From Paramecium octaurelia (taxonomy: Eukaryota > Ciliophora > Oligohymenophorea > Peniculida > Parameciidae), in contig CAJJDP010000081.1 in the NCBI GenBank assembly GCA_905182995.1, forward strand, positions 125,466-189,465: a DNA stretch of 64,000 bases. Direction: 5' to 3'. How positions within the stretch are numbered: position 1 is the stretch's first letter; every line of letters begins with the position of its first letter. The notes below the pieces were generated by a model that saw nothing but the letters and a program-made list of their open reading frames with translations, was not told the origin of the DNA and ran no database searches. Both the position numbers and the translations under genes were made by a program. Positions 36,671-48,280 of this stretch are shown in pieces.

Positions 36671-37681
36671 ATGTTCAACTAACTATTAGAATTCAGAAAT
36701 GCAAAACTTCTAGTTTAAGCTCTTACAAATAAAATTCATGAAATTGAATACTTTTAGAAGACTGGACAGTAATATTAGTGTGGAAATAATGAAGACTTTT
36801 CAATAGCTGGATAATAACTACTAGAATTCTATTTTTATGACTACATGTTGCTCTAAGGGTACTAAAATTAATTTTATTAAAGGTTTCCAAATAATTAGAG
36901 TCAATTTAAAAAACCAAGTGACATAATTTAATTAAGGTAAAGGCTAATTAATGATAAATACTTATCAGAGATAGCTATTCTACTAAATATTTAAAATCTA
37001 TTAAATATTGGAAACTAGAAATCATTAAAGTACATTCTATTTAATATTTAGAAATAATCCAAAAGTACTATCAGATTGTGTTAAATCCATAATAGGGGCA
37101 CATTACTATGATAAACAAAACGATCTAGAGACCCTTCGAGATATTATTCACCCAATCGTAGTATAATTGTTGAATAAGTATCTATCAAATTTATACATAG
37201 AGGAGAACAAATAACCAGAACACAGTGGAAATATAATCCAAAATCTTCCTTCTTAGAGTACCTTAATTCTTACAAAGGAGAATTAAACATCAATCCTAAA
37301 CTAACTATAGAATGGAAAAAAGATGATTCCGTTTTAAATTAAAATAAATCTTTATATTTAATTTCTTTAGAATTAAATAGCACTATGAAAGTACAAAAGG
37401 TAGGCGTAAACAAAAGAGAAACTGAACAAAATGTATACTTAGAGGCTTTGCTTTAACTTAGAAATTATCATACAAAGAACTACTAAAAATAGAAGAAATT
37501 AAATAACAAAACGGAAATTTAAGAAAGTCAGGGTGAATCTGAGTTATCTACCTCTCTCGATTCAACCTTAAATAATCAAAATTTATCATATTATAGTTTT
37601 ACAGAGAAAACTCTGGATAGAATTTAAATAAACTTTGATTAATAATTTAATCTCATGCTAGAGTAGTTGGCAAACGAATGA
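36671..37681 (+). CDS. RNase III-fold/dsRBD protein lacking catalytic residues
   Basis: Three introns (24, 22 and 20 nt) give 314 residues. Residues 1-150 follow the RNase III fold: LLEFRNAKLLVQALTNK, then NEDFSIAGQQLLEFYFYD where active enzymes have NERLEFLGDAVL, then the LRQRLINDKYLSEIAILLNI block, then NPKVLSDCVKSIIGAHYYD where active enzymes have KxLADxxEALIGAxYxD. Of the four metal-binding acids, the Glu and Asp of the first motif are Ser and Gln and the final Glu is Lys; only the Asp of LSD remains. A double-stranded-RNA-binding-like domain follows (PKLTIEWKKDD...VNKRETEQNVYLEALLQL), then an acidic tail. It should fold but not cleave RNA. It resembles Dicer-like C-termini or the mL44 ribosomal protein; neither is proven. 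Confidence 0.7.
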
Positions 37682-37780
37682 AGCTTTCTTTGTAGATATT
37701 TTTGAATTTATTATTTATTTATATTTTCTTGTAATAAATATTAAAAAAATTTATCAATACAAATAAATAAAGTAACTAAT

Positions 37781-40071
37781 TCACATCTTTAAACGAGTGC
37801 TAATTAGAGATGAGGCTTAATAATTGGCTTACTATAGCTTGTACGAAGTCGATTATTATTTTTATTATAGTATATAAAAAGGTATAACTTATTTTACACT
37901 ACTTGATGGCCTAAAAGAATTAGTAGGTTTTGTCCTATTTTAATTTTGTTGGCAATCATCATTTGCCGCAGAAATTGGTAGTTTGCCAGAAACGATTTCC
38001 TTTATTACTTAAATTTTTTGTTTCTATTAATCAATTTACTGTTTGAAATCATGAAATTTCTATTTTTAATTAAATTATTACATTTTTTTCAAATTATTCA
38101 AATACTTCAGAAGTCACAAAGTTGAATTTTCTAACCCTTTTGCCGTCAATAATATCATAAGCTTCATCTGGTTTTATAGGTTCATCAATGTCAACAATTT
38201 CCCCCTCTTCATCCACCATCTAAGTTGCTTTGCATTCTAATTGTCCTTTTTAAATTAATTCCAAAACCTTTAATCTTTTATTCATTTTTTTTAGTTTATT
38301 CAAAAAGAATTCCTTTCTAATCATATTATCAGACTTTCTTGTGGTTAACTATTCGAATGCCTTTTTAATATTGGTTTATTGATCTTACACCAATTACTAA
38401 TATTCATCTTCCAAATTCTTAGCCTAAATCATAATTTAAATATAATACATGTTAAGACTTGGATTCTTATAAATTTAGATTCTTGTAAAGTTGGAACTAA
38501 GCATAAGTTGCCATCGTTTCATAGAATTAATTATTTTTTTCATATCTATCAGTAGCACTTCCACTCAATTTTTAAATTTCTAACATATTGTCATCATTGA
38601 TTCCTATTTTGTCTAAATATTGTGTTAATTGTTATTCCAAGTTTAATCTTTCAGTCTCTTAATTGAATAATTTTAAATAACTCATATTTGATGCTACCTT
38701 CCCTTAACCTTTATTATGAAAACTACTAATTCTATAAGGGGATTGATTAGCCCTTATTATTGATTAACGGTTACTGAAGTTGTTTTTAGTACTTTTTGTA
38801 TATTTTGATTTTGCTTTAATTCTTTCTAATTATAATTGATATTTTGGTGAAACAGATGTGATTTATTTAATTTCATCTTTATTTTAAGTCTTTTATCTGA
38901 AATTTTACAAAATTTATTATGCTTAATTTGCACTTTTTAACAGCCATGAAGCAGTAATAAATTATTCTTAAGTTGCAGTTGTCTACACTTGATTTTGATT
39001 CTCTACAAATTCTAAATCAATTTTAGGTTACTCATCTTAATTCAATTTTTGACTAAGATTTTTAATTTATTAAGAGAGAAGTTCCTTGTCCATATTTGTT
39101 TACGTTAATTCGTAGAATCTCTAAAATCTAAAAATCCATTTTTGATTCAGTAATTCAAATAACCATTTTCTTTGTTCTTTCTTCCAAATTCTTTTATCAA
39201 ACTCTTATAAACTAATTCTATACAGTAAGGTATTATCTTATGAACATTTAGCTGAAAATTATCGTTTATTAAGTAAAAACAGTCCATCTTCTCCAAAGAA
39301 CTCTCCCTGTAAAAGTTTTGTTAAGCAAAATTACTTTCTTTATGTATTTTATTTGTATATCTCCATTTCTCCTCTACCTATAAAGTAGCAGAATTCTATT
39401 GATTCATCATTTTCTTGATAAATATATGAATTTTTTTAGACTATCGATTACTCCATATGATAACTAAAGTATTTAATTTCTACATCAGAAAATATAGAAA
39501 AAAAAGAAAGAGACTTTAGAAACTTTTATTTCTCATAAGTGTCATTTGATCTTTGATTTGAATTGATTTCGTTAAATATTTTAAAATCTAAACAAGCAAA
39601 TTCTGTAGGTCTTATAACTCTGACATGACATTTCCTATTCTCAGACAACCCGTAATCATTAAATGACATTCCAAATGTTAACTCTTGTGAAATTGATTTT
39701 GAACTATTATGTTGATCCCCATCCTCATTGTCATCGTAATAAGTAACTACAACTCTACCACTAAGTACTAAAAATACGGTTTTATGTGTATTTATTATTG
39801 TGTTTTAAGAAACTTATTTGTAATATATGTATCTGCATATTTCCCTAACAAATTAATCACTGTATTTTGACTTTAATCTTTATATATAATTGTAAACATA
39901 GATGAATTCATATAGAGATTGAATATCCTAATCATTTCTTGAGAATGGATCTTTTATTAACGAATCTTTGATTTAGCTGATATCATGTTAATAGGTTGTT
40001 TTATGTAAAAATTTGGCTATTGACATTATGTTGAGGGCATCTGAAAAAGCTGATGATGTACGCTTTTTCAT
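37781..40071 (-). CDS. Soluble protein with two cyclic-nucleotide-binding domains and coiled coil
   Basis: Two introns (25 and 22 nt, both near the 3' end) give 747 residues. Two cNMP-binding domains are visible, at about 70-165 (FLVLSGRVVVTYYDD...) and about 183-300 (FLKSLSFFSIFSDVEIKYFS...CYFIGRGEMEIYK). The second has FGEDGLFLLNKRQFSAKC, keeping the Gly-Glu and Arg of the phosphate-binding cassette; the first is degenerate. The remaining 450 residues are Gln/Lys-rich and coiled coil, with no membrane segment or kinase domain. This is not a channel or classical PKA regulatory subunit. Such cytosolic proteins are numerous in ciliates and some are ciliary. The last 80 codons are reached only through the 22-nt intron. 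Without it, the protein would end at TGA 38049. Confidence 0.8.
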
Positions 40072-40112
40072 AAAATTATATATTTATATTGATTATTTTT
40101 TTAATAAATAAC

Positions 40113-40739
40113 ATGTTTAAAGGTTCCTCAATCAAAATTTTACTAATTGGACCACAATAATCAGGAAAATCAAGACTTGCAAATTATATAGCCGATAGAG
40201 AAGATATTTCATAAAATGGATACAGACCTACAGCAGGGGTTAGAATTTTGGAATTTGAAAAAGAGGCACCTAAGAATCCTAAAAGACCAGGCTCAGAAAA
40301 AGTAATTGTCGAGCTTTGGGATATGAGTGGAGATAATAAGTTTATATTTTTAATTAAATCAGATATGACTCCTGTTGGCCTGCAGTAATGAAGGATGCTC
40401 AAGGAGTTATATGTGTATACAATGCAGAGAATCCTAAGCACGAATAAGAATTAGAATGGTGGGTGAATCAAATATCAAAGAAAGCTGGTATTCCTGCAGC
40501 TCAAAACGTTGTATTTGCACATCATTTGACAGGAAAGGCTATAAAGGGATAATCAAAATTGCGTATTATTTGAATTTCTAAATATTTCAGCAAAATCATT
40601 AAGTAGTTTAACAGTCCATGATACTTCCATTGAAGAGGGGAATCAGACAATCCACCCAGCTTTTGAAAAGTTTTTCAATTCTTTGATGTTGAGTATTTAT
40701 GAAAAATAAGAGAAAGAAGAAAATAGATTAATGAATTGA
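40113..40739 (+). CDS. IFT22: Intraflagellar transport protein 22 (RABL5-like GTPase)
   Basis: Two introns (23 and 28 nt) give 191 residues. The P-loop appears as GPQQSGKSRLANY. The switch II region reads VELWDMSGDNKYDSCWPAVMK, where IFT22/RABL5 proteins have LWDxSGDxKFExCWPA. The usual NKxD guanine motif is absent (AHHLTGK instead), as is typical of this atypical Rab-like group. IFT22 is a subunit of the IFT-B complex that moves cargo along cilia. The first intron lies inside switch II and restores the diagnostic SCWPA. The C-terminus is a Glu/Lys helix. It is divergent from the cyclic-nucleotide-binding gene, with only 41 bp between start codons. Confidence 0.9.
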
Positions 40740-41528
40740 TATATATTTTAAAATTCATAAAAATATACATTTTAATAAACTCAACCAAATAATTAGGTTT
40801 GTAAATATGCTTGAATCACAAGGCACAACTTAAAAATGTGATCAGTTTCTAAATTTAGAAAATACTAAGCATAACAAAATTTGAGTTACACATTATAATG
40901 CATTATTTTATAATATTCATTAACACATCAGAGCAATAATTTTAATTCACCATCTTAAAAGTTCATTAAAAGAGAATTTTATCAATTAATTTTGATAATA
41001 TGTTGTATGCCATTAATTCTGTAGAATAATATTAGTTACCTTCTTAATTACTAATAATAAATTTAGTATATAAAGAGAATTTACATAAAAAACTTCGAAT
41101 AATTTTCTTTGAAATATAATTTTCACAAAAAAAGTTTATTAGTTATTTAATATTTTTTTAGTGATTTTAAAAACTTTGATCAGTTCTTTTTTTATTATCA
41201 GTTTGTTAAGATTATCTAATGTATTTGCTCAATTTAATGTATTAACCATTATTGAATTTTATAGAATTGATAAAGATTTCATCATCTGATATTATTTTTT
41301 TATGTATCTTCTTCCGTATATGTTTTAATGGAAAAAGAAATAAGGAATTATTATTGAAAATATAATGCAGAAAACTGAAACAAATATGAAAATCTAAATA
41401 AATATTCATTCGTAAAAATATTTATTGTTAATCATTTCATTTAGTTAATAAAATATATATAGGATAATATATTTGATAACAGTTATTTTTCAAAAATAAT
41501 TATAACGATTGAAAAATATTCTACTTAT
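40740..41528. other. AT-rich intergenic stretch
   Basis: About 790 bp of very AT-rich sequence between two genes on the same strand. I see no gene, tRNA or repeat. Confidence 0.6.
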
Positions 41529-43478
41529 ATGTCAATTAAGATCTAAAAGTGTTTTATTGTTAAAAATACTCCAGTTGTGCCTGGAAAATAGGTTTACATA
41601 CATATATTGGGAAGCGGACAAAATAAATTTCATTAGATGGAAAAAAATAATGAGTTTTACTAGGTATAATTAGATATAAACCAAAGAGGGTTTTATCAAT
41701 ATAAATATTTAGTGGCTGATAATAACGAATAAAAAAAGTAAGAAAAAGGATACAGAAATTTCTATTATGGAAAATAAAATTTATAAATGGTGGATTCCTG
41801 GAATAAAAAAGAAGTAACACTTAGAATTTATACAAAATAATAATCAATTTTTGATGGGCTTAAAATTAAGGTCCATTAAAAATTTAATTCAGAGGTTAAG
41901 ATTAAACAATCAGAAATAGAACTTAGGTAAATTAAGCAAAATAAAAGAATTTATTACGAAGGAATCATCTTTGCTGAATCTGATTTGAATATTTTAGAAA
42001 TTGAATTTTTTTTTAATGCTGTCGGATAAAATCCAAGCAGATTAGATTAAAAATACATGAAAAGTATCGAGTTCTATTATACAAACCTCAAAACAGTTGG
42101 GAATTAATCATATGTTGAAATTAATGAGGAGGAGTTTGAGAAATTGAGTTGTAAACCAATTGTTAACGAAACAAATCAATAAAAATTGAATAATTTGTAG
42201 AATTTATCTGAGAATTACACATTCTCTAAAGAATTATAATATGATAAAATTTAAACCCTCATGCAAATATTTGAGACCAGTATAAAAAATTATTCAGAGA
42301 AACTATAATCAAAAGATAACTAAATAAAAGAATTATATTTGGAAAAATTATAACATGATGACTTTATTATTTATAATTATAAGGATGCATTTGAACCAGA
42401 TGTTATTAGTGAATATTAAAATGAATTTTATTTGATAGTTAAAGATCTCTAAAATAAAAACAATTCTATTTTTACTCAATTCAATTAAGACTTCTATTCA
42501 CAAGAGTAAATGATATAAGAATACAAAACATAAATTTTAGAGAACGAAAAAACAATAGATCTACTAATTAAAAAAATCAATTCAGAAAAAGACATAAAAA
42601 AGTAGAATGTAAAACAAATTGAAAAATTAAAAGATGAGATTAAGAAATATTAACAACATTTGGATTAAAAAAAGACAGCTGTGGGAAAATTAGAAGAATA
42701 TTCAAATGAAGAAAAGCAAATCAAACAAGTAACAATTATAGAAAAAGAAAAATAATTTCGATAATAAATCGAAGTGCTTGATAATGAAATCTAAGAGTTT
42801 AAGAGAAATAACGAAAGCTTAAAGAATGATCATAAAACAATCTCTAAAGAGAAAGAAAATCTAATGAGATTAACAAACGAAAAGGATGAATAATTATATA
42901 TTATTAAAAGGGAAAATCGCAAACTAACTGAAAACTAAGAGGAATCTAAAAAAGAGTTGGAAGAAGCATAATAAACTTTAAATAAATAGAATGATTCTTT
43001 AGGAATAATTACCGCAATATTGAAGGAAATTATATTTTTATTAGTTAACCTTTGCAAAAACATTCTAAAAGTGTTGACATCAATAAATGATCAAAACGAA
43101 CAAAAAACATTTAATATGGATATTGTGAATCTTAAAATTCATCTATCTTTGATAGAATAGGGTTTGTAAGATTATCTAGAATAAAAAAAGACATTATAAT
43201 AAGTTGAGGTCTATTTTTATTAGGAAGTGCAGCCATTATTAAGATATATGTGTAATAGTGTCAGAATTAAATAGGGAAAATAAATGGAAATAAGCAATTC
43301 TTAATTTTACATGATATAAATCTTTAAGGTTTTGAAGAAATTTGAGTCAATATAAGAAATTATGCCAATGCCAAAACCAATACTCTCCCGATAAACAACA
43401 GAGGTTTCTCTAAAGTAAATTAGATCTCCTTATTATCATAAATTAGGGATAAAAGAAAATCTATATAGTAAAGATTGA
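41529..43478 (+). CDS. CBM20-like N-terminus plus long coiled coil, 649 aa
   Basis: This intronless 649-codon frame runs from ATG 41529. The first 100 residues resemble a starch-binding (CBM20-type) beta-sandwich, with VYIHILGSG, then GFYQYKYLV followed by a Trp-Asn site (VDSWNK). A second sandwich-like segment (LKIKVHQKFNSEVKIK) lies at about 105-190. From about residue 210 to 500 it is a continuous charged coiled coil, followed by a hydrophobic helical stretch (ILKEIIFLLVNLC) and a basic tail. The carbohydrate-binding assignment is by pattern only. No enzyme domain is present. A structural or scaffolding role is plausible but not shown. Confidence 0.6.
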
Positions 43479-43678
43479 ATTGATATTTATATTCAAAAAA
43501 CATATTATAATTTATATTTATTTTTATATTCAACCATAGTATCTTATTTTTTATACATTTAAATTTCAAATTATCTATAAGCATAATAAGCATATATATT
43601 AGTTTCCTAAATATAAAATACATGTATTAATTATAAAATTATAATAAATTAAAATCTATTATGAAAAAAGAAAAAAAG

Positions 43679-43751
43679 CGCTAATGGAAGGGTTTGAACC
43701 TTCGACCTGTTGGTTAACAGCCAACCGCTCTGCCGACTGAGCTACATCAGC
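43679..43751 (-). tRNA. tRNA-Asn (GTT anticodon)
   Basis: This 73-nt cloverleaf on the minus strand has a 7-bp acceptor stem (GCTGATG with CATTAGC, one G-T pair), D arm GCTCAGTCGGCAGAGC, anticodon arm GTTGG-CTGTTAA-CCAAC with anticodon GTT, T arm GAAGG-TTCAAAC-CCTTC and discriminator G. The A box (TAGCTCAGTCGG) and B box (GGTTCAAACCC) for RNA polymerase III are present, and T-runs follow the 3' end as terminator. No intron is seen. Confidence 0.95.
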
Positions 43752-44356
43752 GTGTTCGATATAGATGTCTTTAATTAATAATTAAACAGCAGACCATTTG
43801 ATCTTAGTTAATATAATTGCATTACAAAATCAAATTAATTATTCTTATTACTAGATTATAAATTCTTTATTCCGAATTTCAAAACTAAAATTTTTGGTAT
43901 TCATAAAATAAGATTGAAATTAAGGTGATTTCTAATTCTAATTACAAATGCTTTTAGTAATTTTAATTAATAACTTATCGAATTTCTTAATCGAAGTATT
44001 TAAAAATTATTTATTCATCTATTAAGAGATTAATAATAGTTGAAAAAATATCATTTAGGTTTTATGCTTTCAAATAACAATAAAATATAAATTAAACAAC
44101 AAAAATTAGTTCAAAATAAAAGTTGATTTGGAGTCTTGTATTTTTAGAGCAATTATTAGTTTAATTCAATAAATATCTATAGTCTGTAATTAAATAACAA
44201 AGAAAATTATTGATTGTTCAAGCAACATAATTCTAATTTTGAGAATGTATTAACAACATTCTTGAATGGAGGCAGGTTACCAGTCAATTGTGATACATTT
44301 GTTGACAATTATTATTTTGATATCATAGTTTTTAATTACAATTAATTTTTATAATA
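43752..44356. other. Intergenic stretch after the tRNA
   Basis: About 600 bp, very AT-rich. No gene was recognised. It separates the tRNA from the TTLL-like gene and must contain that gene's promoter. Confidence 0.6.
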
Positions 44357-46478
44357 ATGAACCTGAAAATGCCTTCGATACAAAATATTCATACTGACAC
44401 TAATTCCAATGTCACTCTACCTCAAAATGACTCTATAAAAAGATAAGATTTCTCACCTACACAAATATCTCATTCATATTTATTTTCTAATCACTTATTT
44501 TAACCAACTCTTAAAATAATACCTACTCAAAAAGCTTCAATTTTTGGACATAGAAAAGAAACATTTTTAAATTCAAGCTATCGTGAAATCTCACAATGCG
44601 ATATATATGGAAATCTTTAGAAATATAAAATTTAAAAGTAAGAAGACAACCTAGCTTTACTTCGCGGTAGAAAAAGATCAATAAAGTAGCATTCCCCATA
44701 CACTCTTAATTAATAATCTCCAACCTCGATTAAAAATATTGAGAGCCAAAAGAAAGTCCTTGAGAATGTAATAGATGATGTAAAGCTCAATAAGATTAAA
44801 TTAAAAAAACTTGAAAAATCTCCTTAAGCCAAAAACTTTCCAGTGCACAACTTTTACTACCTTAAAAATATGAAATATATCTACCCTTTTTAAGTTGAAA
44901 AATCTGTTAAAGAATTGATGAGGCCGTTCCATTAATAAAGAGATAATTTGCTGTCTCCAATTTAAACTGAGAGAAGTTTAATTTATCCTTAGAGACCATA
45001 AATTTAGAGACCAAAAGAGTTTTTGGAGAAGTTAAAAAATAGATTATTGAAAAGAAAAAAAACGATGTACTTGCCTCAAGCATAGAGCCAGGAAGACCCA
45101 ATACAGAGAAAGCTGAAACACTTTTAAAAAAGCATATTTGAAAATCAATGCTTACATACTATATACATTCGTCCATCAGCAATTAGAATATAAAAGTATA
45201 GAATTTAGGATAATAAAAATGAAAGCATTTTGAAAAGATGTTTGAGCTATAGATGGTGGTGGTAGGAAGCAGATGAGGCTGATGAGGAAGTACAGTTACT
45301 ATGGAGTTGTTAAGCTTCGAGTTCTTTTTTGAGTAAATAAAGATCTAGACATATAAGTGATAAAATTGAGTTTCAACCTTTTGAATAGATTTTAAAGATA
45401 TGTGATAGTGTGGAAGATTAAATGAAATTCGCAATTGAACAAAAACTGTGTTTATTATCTCCTTATATAAAAATACATAATCATTTAGATGTGATAGATC
45501 CATTGTGGACAAAGAAGAACTTGATTAGTAGATTTTAAAAATATTGCACTTTAACAAATCAAAATGATAGCGATTTCCTTCCATTTTCAATAATTGTAAA
45601 TAATTTAGGAGAAGAATCCTTTTATGAATTTATTAGAAATTATAAAACTTCAACTGAGATTTGGATCGTTTTGAAATGCCAGAATGAGGGGGAGAGAATT
45701 TAGTTATGTGAAAATACTAAGAGTGTATATAACTTTATTCACAAAGAGTACTCGACGCCAAGTAGAAAATAATAAAGTTTTATTGTCTAATAATACATAA
45801 GATCGTTTGTATATCAATAAATAAAATTAGATTTATGCTTCTATTTACTGATAGCCCAAATAAATGGGATAGTGAGAGCATATTTATTTGAGTAATTTTA
45901 TGGGGAATAATCATAAATAAATTTCTCCCCATTCGAAAAGGATCTGTTGTTTAAATCAAATGAATAATTCAATGATAATTATAATTCTGATAAGATTCAG
46001 ATGAAAACTGTTTTAGAATATTTTGATGATTGTAGAGTGGATTATGATTATAAAATCCTTCCTGAAATAAAAATGATTGTATGTGAATATATTAGATCAG
46101 TGTTCACTCAAATGCCAGTCAAAGATCACAATTTTGAAGTATTCATTAAATAAGACTTAGTTACTTTAAGTTAAAATATTAATTGATAACCAATTTAAAC
46201 CATGGTTAATTGATGTCAAACCTACAACAGAATTTGATTTAAGGACAGATTTCATGAGAGACTATGCTTAATAACTCATTGATAATGCACTGTAACTTTC
46301 TGTTGATGTTTTATTTCCATCCCCATCTATTTGGCCTAAAGACAAAAGAAGATTAATTGATATATATTCTGAACAGAATGATTTTGCTGTTGTTTTTGAT
46401 TCAAGAATGGATGGTTAAGGTTTAAAATCATTGTTCGAAGAAAAATAACCTGAAACTATTAAGGATGATGAATTTTGA
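44357..46478 (+). CDS. Tubulin-tyrosine-ligase-like protein, degenerate active site
   Basis: One 22-nt intron near the 3' end gives 699 residues. The N-terminal 240 residues are basic and Ser/Pro-rich. The TTL domain follows: SYRWWWQEADEADEEVQLLW, TEIWIVLKCQNEGERIQ in place of WIxKPxxxxRGxGI, FIVQQYIRSFVYQQIKLDLC where active enzymes have vQkYI...KFDlRxY, and FELLQVKILIDNQFKPWLID followed by VKPTTEF where active enzymes have WLLEVNxSPS. The ATP- and metal-binding Lys-Pro, Arg-Gly, Arg and Glu-x-Asn positions are all changed. TTLL enzymes add Tyr, Glu or Gly to tubulin tails. This copy probably cannot, and may bind microtubules or regulate other TTLLs. The intron joins the last conserved block in frame. 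Confidence 0.8.
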
Positions 46479-46527
46479 CTCAAAATTTTCTTATATTATT
46501 GAGATATGTAAACTAAAAGTAATCTAA

Positions 46528-47073
46528 TCATTTTCCAAACATCATTAATTATCTTACATTATGGTTGGTCAGACAAAACCTTACACACTTTCCTGAATGT
46601 ACACTTATACTTCTTTTTTGACTTGTCTATAATTCATCTTTTGAACTTTGGTTTTTTAAAATTCCCTTCTTAAAAAAACTACTTCTACTTTCTCTTCTTG
46701 TAGTTGTTTGAGTGCCTTGTGTTTCTCCTTAATTTAGTTTAGTTTGAGAACAATTTTTAACTTTGATTTTTTTTTCACCTACAGATCGTAATTAGGAGTC
46801 AATCTTGAAATCTAATGGGAAGTGATCTATGGTTCTTGATCTCAAGTTCCTCTCTTCATCTAACACTAATGATTTTTTATCAGTTACACTCATTCCCTGT
46901 ATTGTTTGTGTATGAATAGAACATTTTTCTAGCTTTTAATTAAATACTTTATCTAAATAATTCTTAGTTTTTATTAAAATTTCATAATTTGCCATCATGG
47001 ATTTATGAGGAGGTGTTTCTAATTAATTTAAATCTTATTCAAAAGTGTTTACTAACCTATGTGATTTTTTCAT
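46528..47073 (-). CDS. Hypothetical basic, Ser/Thr/Lys-rich protein, 181 aa
   Basis: This intronless 181-codon frame runs from ATG 47073 to TGA 46528. Low in hydrophobic residues and rich in Lys, Ser, Thr and Gln, with repeated Ser/Arg sites (RRESRSS) that could be phosphorylated. No signal peptide, membrane segment or domain is recognised. It lies in the same direction as the next gene, 60 bp away, and converges with the TTLL-like gene with 49 bp between stops. Confidence 0.55.
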
Positions 47074-47133
47074 AATTTTTTATATAAATTTTAACATATA
47101 ATAAATCAATATTATCATATCAAAAATAGTAAG

Positions 47134-47685
47134 TCATACGGCATCAGTTTCTACTTAAGTATATTATTCTTTCAGTCTATTTTGCAATCCTGCAAAGTTT
47201 TTAATGGGATTCCTCCTATTTAATACACACTATTACCCATCTTTGTCTTTTATTGTTGAGTTTTCTTTCATCCCCTAAATTAAATCCTACTTGCACACTT
47301 CAATAAAATATTGCATAACACTTTCTCTAGTGTTAATATCGTCATCATTGTCGTATGTTTCTTATAGTAATTGTTAATATTCTAGTTTTATGCCAAGCTG
47401 ATTATCAGTAAAGATTGGAAATTTATATTTTACTTTTGGGTCCTTCTAAGACTCCAACTCTAAAAAATGGTATGGCCTCTTTTTCTATGACACTGTAGTT
47501 ACTTATTTTGATTATTAAAATGTATTCCAACTTTGTTTTTTAGGTTGAACATTTTCTTTGTTTATTGTCATATTAAAGAGAGGTAAATGAGAAACACTTG
47601 GAGGCTTAGGGAAAGGGTACATAAACAGTGAAGTTTTTCTTCTATCAGCTGAAAGTGACTAGGATTTGGGTGGAGACACGCTCAT
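47134..47685 (-). CDS. Hypothetical protein, 183 aa
   Basis: This intronless 183-codon frame runs from ATG 47685 to TGA 47134. The N-terminus is Ser/Pro-rich (SVSPPKSQSLS). The middle is mixed, with an acidic DNDDDIN patch, and the C-terminus is basic with Asn-Arg-Arg. No membrane segment and no recognised domain. The composition is convincingly coding. The gene lies directly upstream of the 181-aa gene on the same strand with a 60-bp gap, so the two may be related in regulation, but sequence similarity between them is not obvious. Confidence 0.6.
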
Positions 47686-47928
47686 TTATTAGCAAATTTG
47701 GCGCAAATATATTTTGAATTTAAAATATTTCAATTTAAAAATTTAGTTATATGAAAGCAAACTTAATCTTTATTTCCTAAATCTTAAGTTTAAGTTGGTA
47801 TTTCTACTAAATTCTATTTGGATTATATAGGATTTTCTTTTTCTAATATTTTTTAATTAAAATATAATAATAATTAATAGATAATAGCATTATTTTATGA
47901 TAAATCAGATCTTATATTTGTTGAAATA

Positions 47929-48228
47929 ATGATAAATCTATTACTTAATTTAGGAATAAAATTTTAAATTGTTGCTGTTGTAAATATTGCTCATTTTTAC
48001 TAGAATCTAAGAATTCAAAAATATTCTATTTAGCCTACAGACTTGATATTTGATTACACATTTGAAAAAGGATTAAACTACGGTAAAAGATCAAAAAAAG
48101 TATAAAATACAGTAATTAGATACAGCATTCATCTTGATAGTTTTCATATTTGGAAGTAAAAAGATGGTTGGGGTTAAAATACGATATCCTAACAATATTA
48201 TCTTTAATGGTAACTAATGACTTTATGA
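47929..48228 (+). CDS. Possible short gene or upstream exon, 99 aa
   Basis: A single ATG frame of 99 codons ends at TGA 48226. It has coding-like composition, with an aromatic-rich stretch (YSIHLDSFHIWKQKDGWGQN) that looks like part of a beta-sandwich. It lies just upstream of the 48281 gene, on the same strand. A 33-nt candidate intron at its end (from 48211) would still place a TGA in frame, so I could not join the two. The protein at 41529 has sandwich-like N-terminal segments, which suggests this might be the missing N-terminal domain of the next gene. Confidence 0.35.
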
Positions 48229-48280
48229 TCAAAATAATTTAGAATGATTTTTTTCAATCTATTAATTATTAATATTTTTT

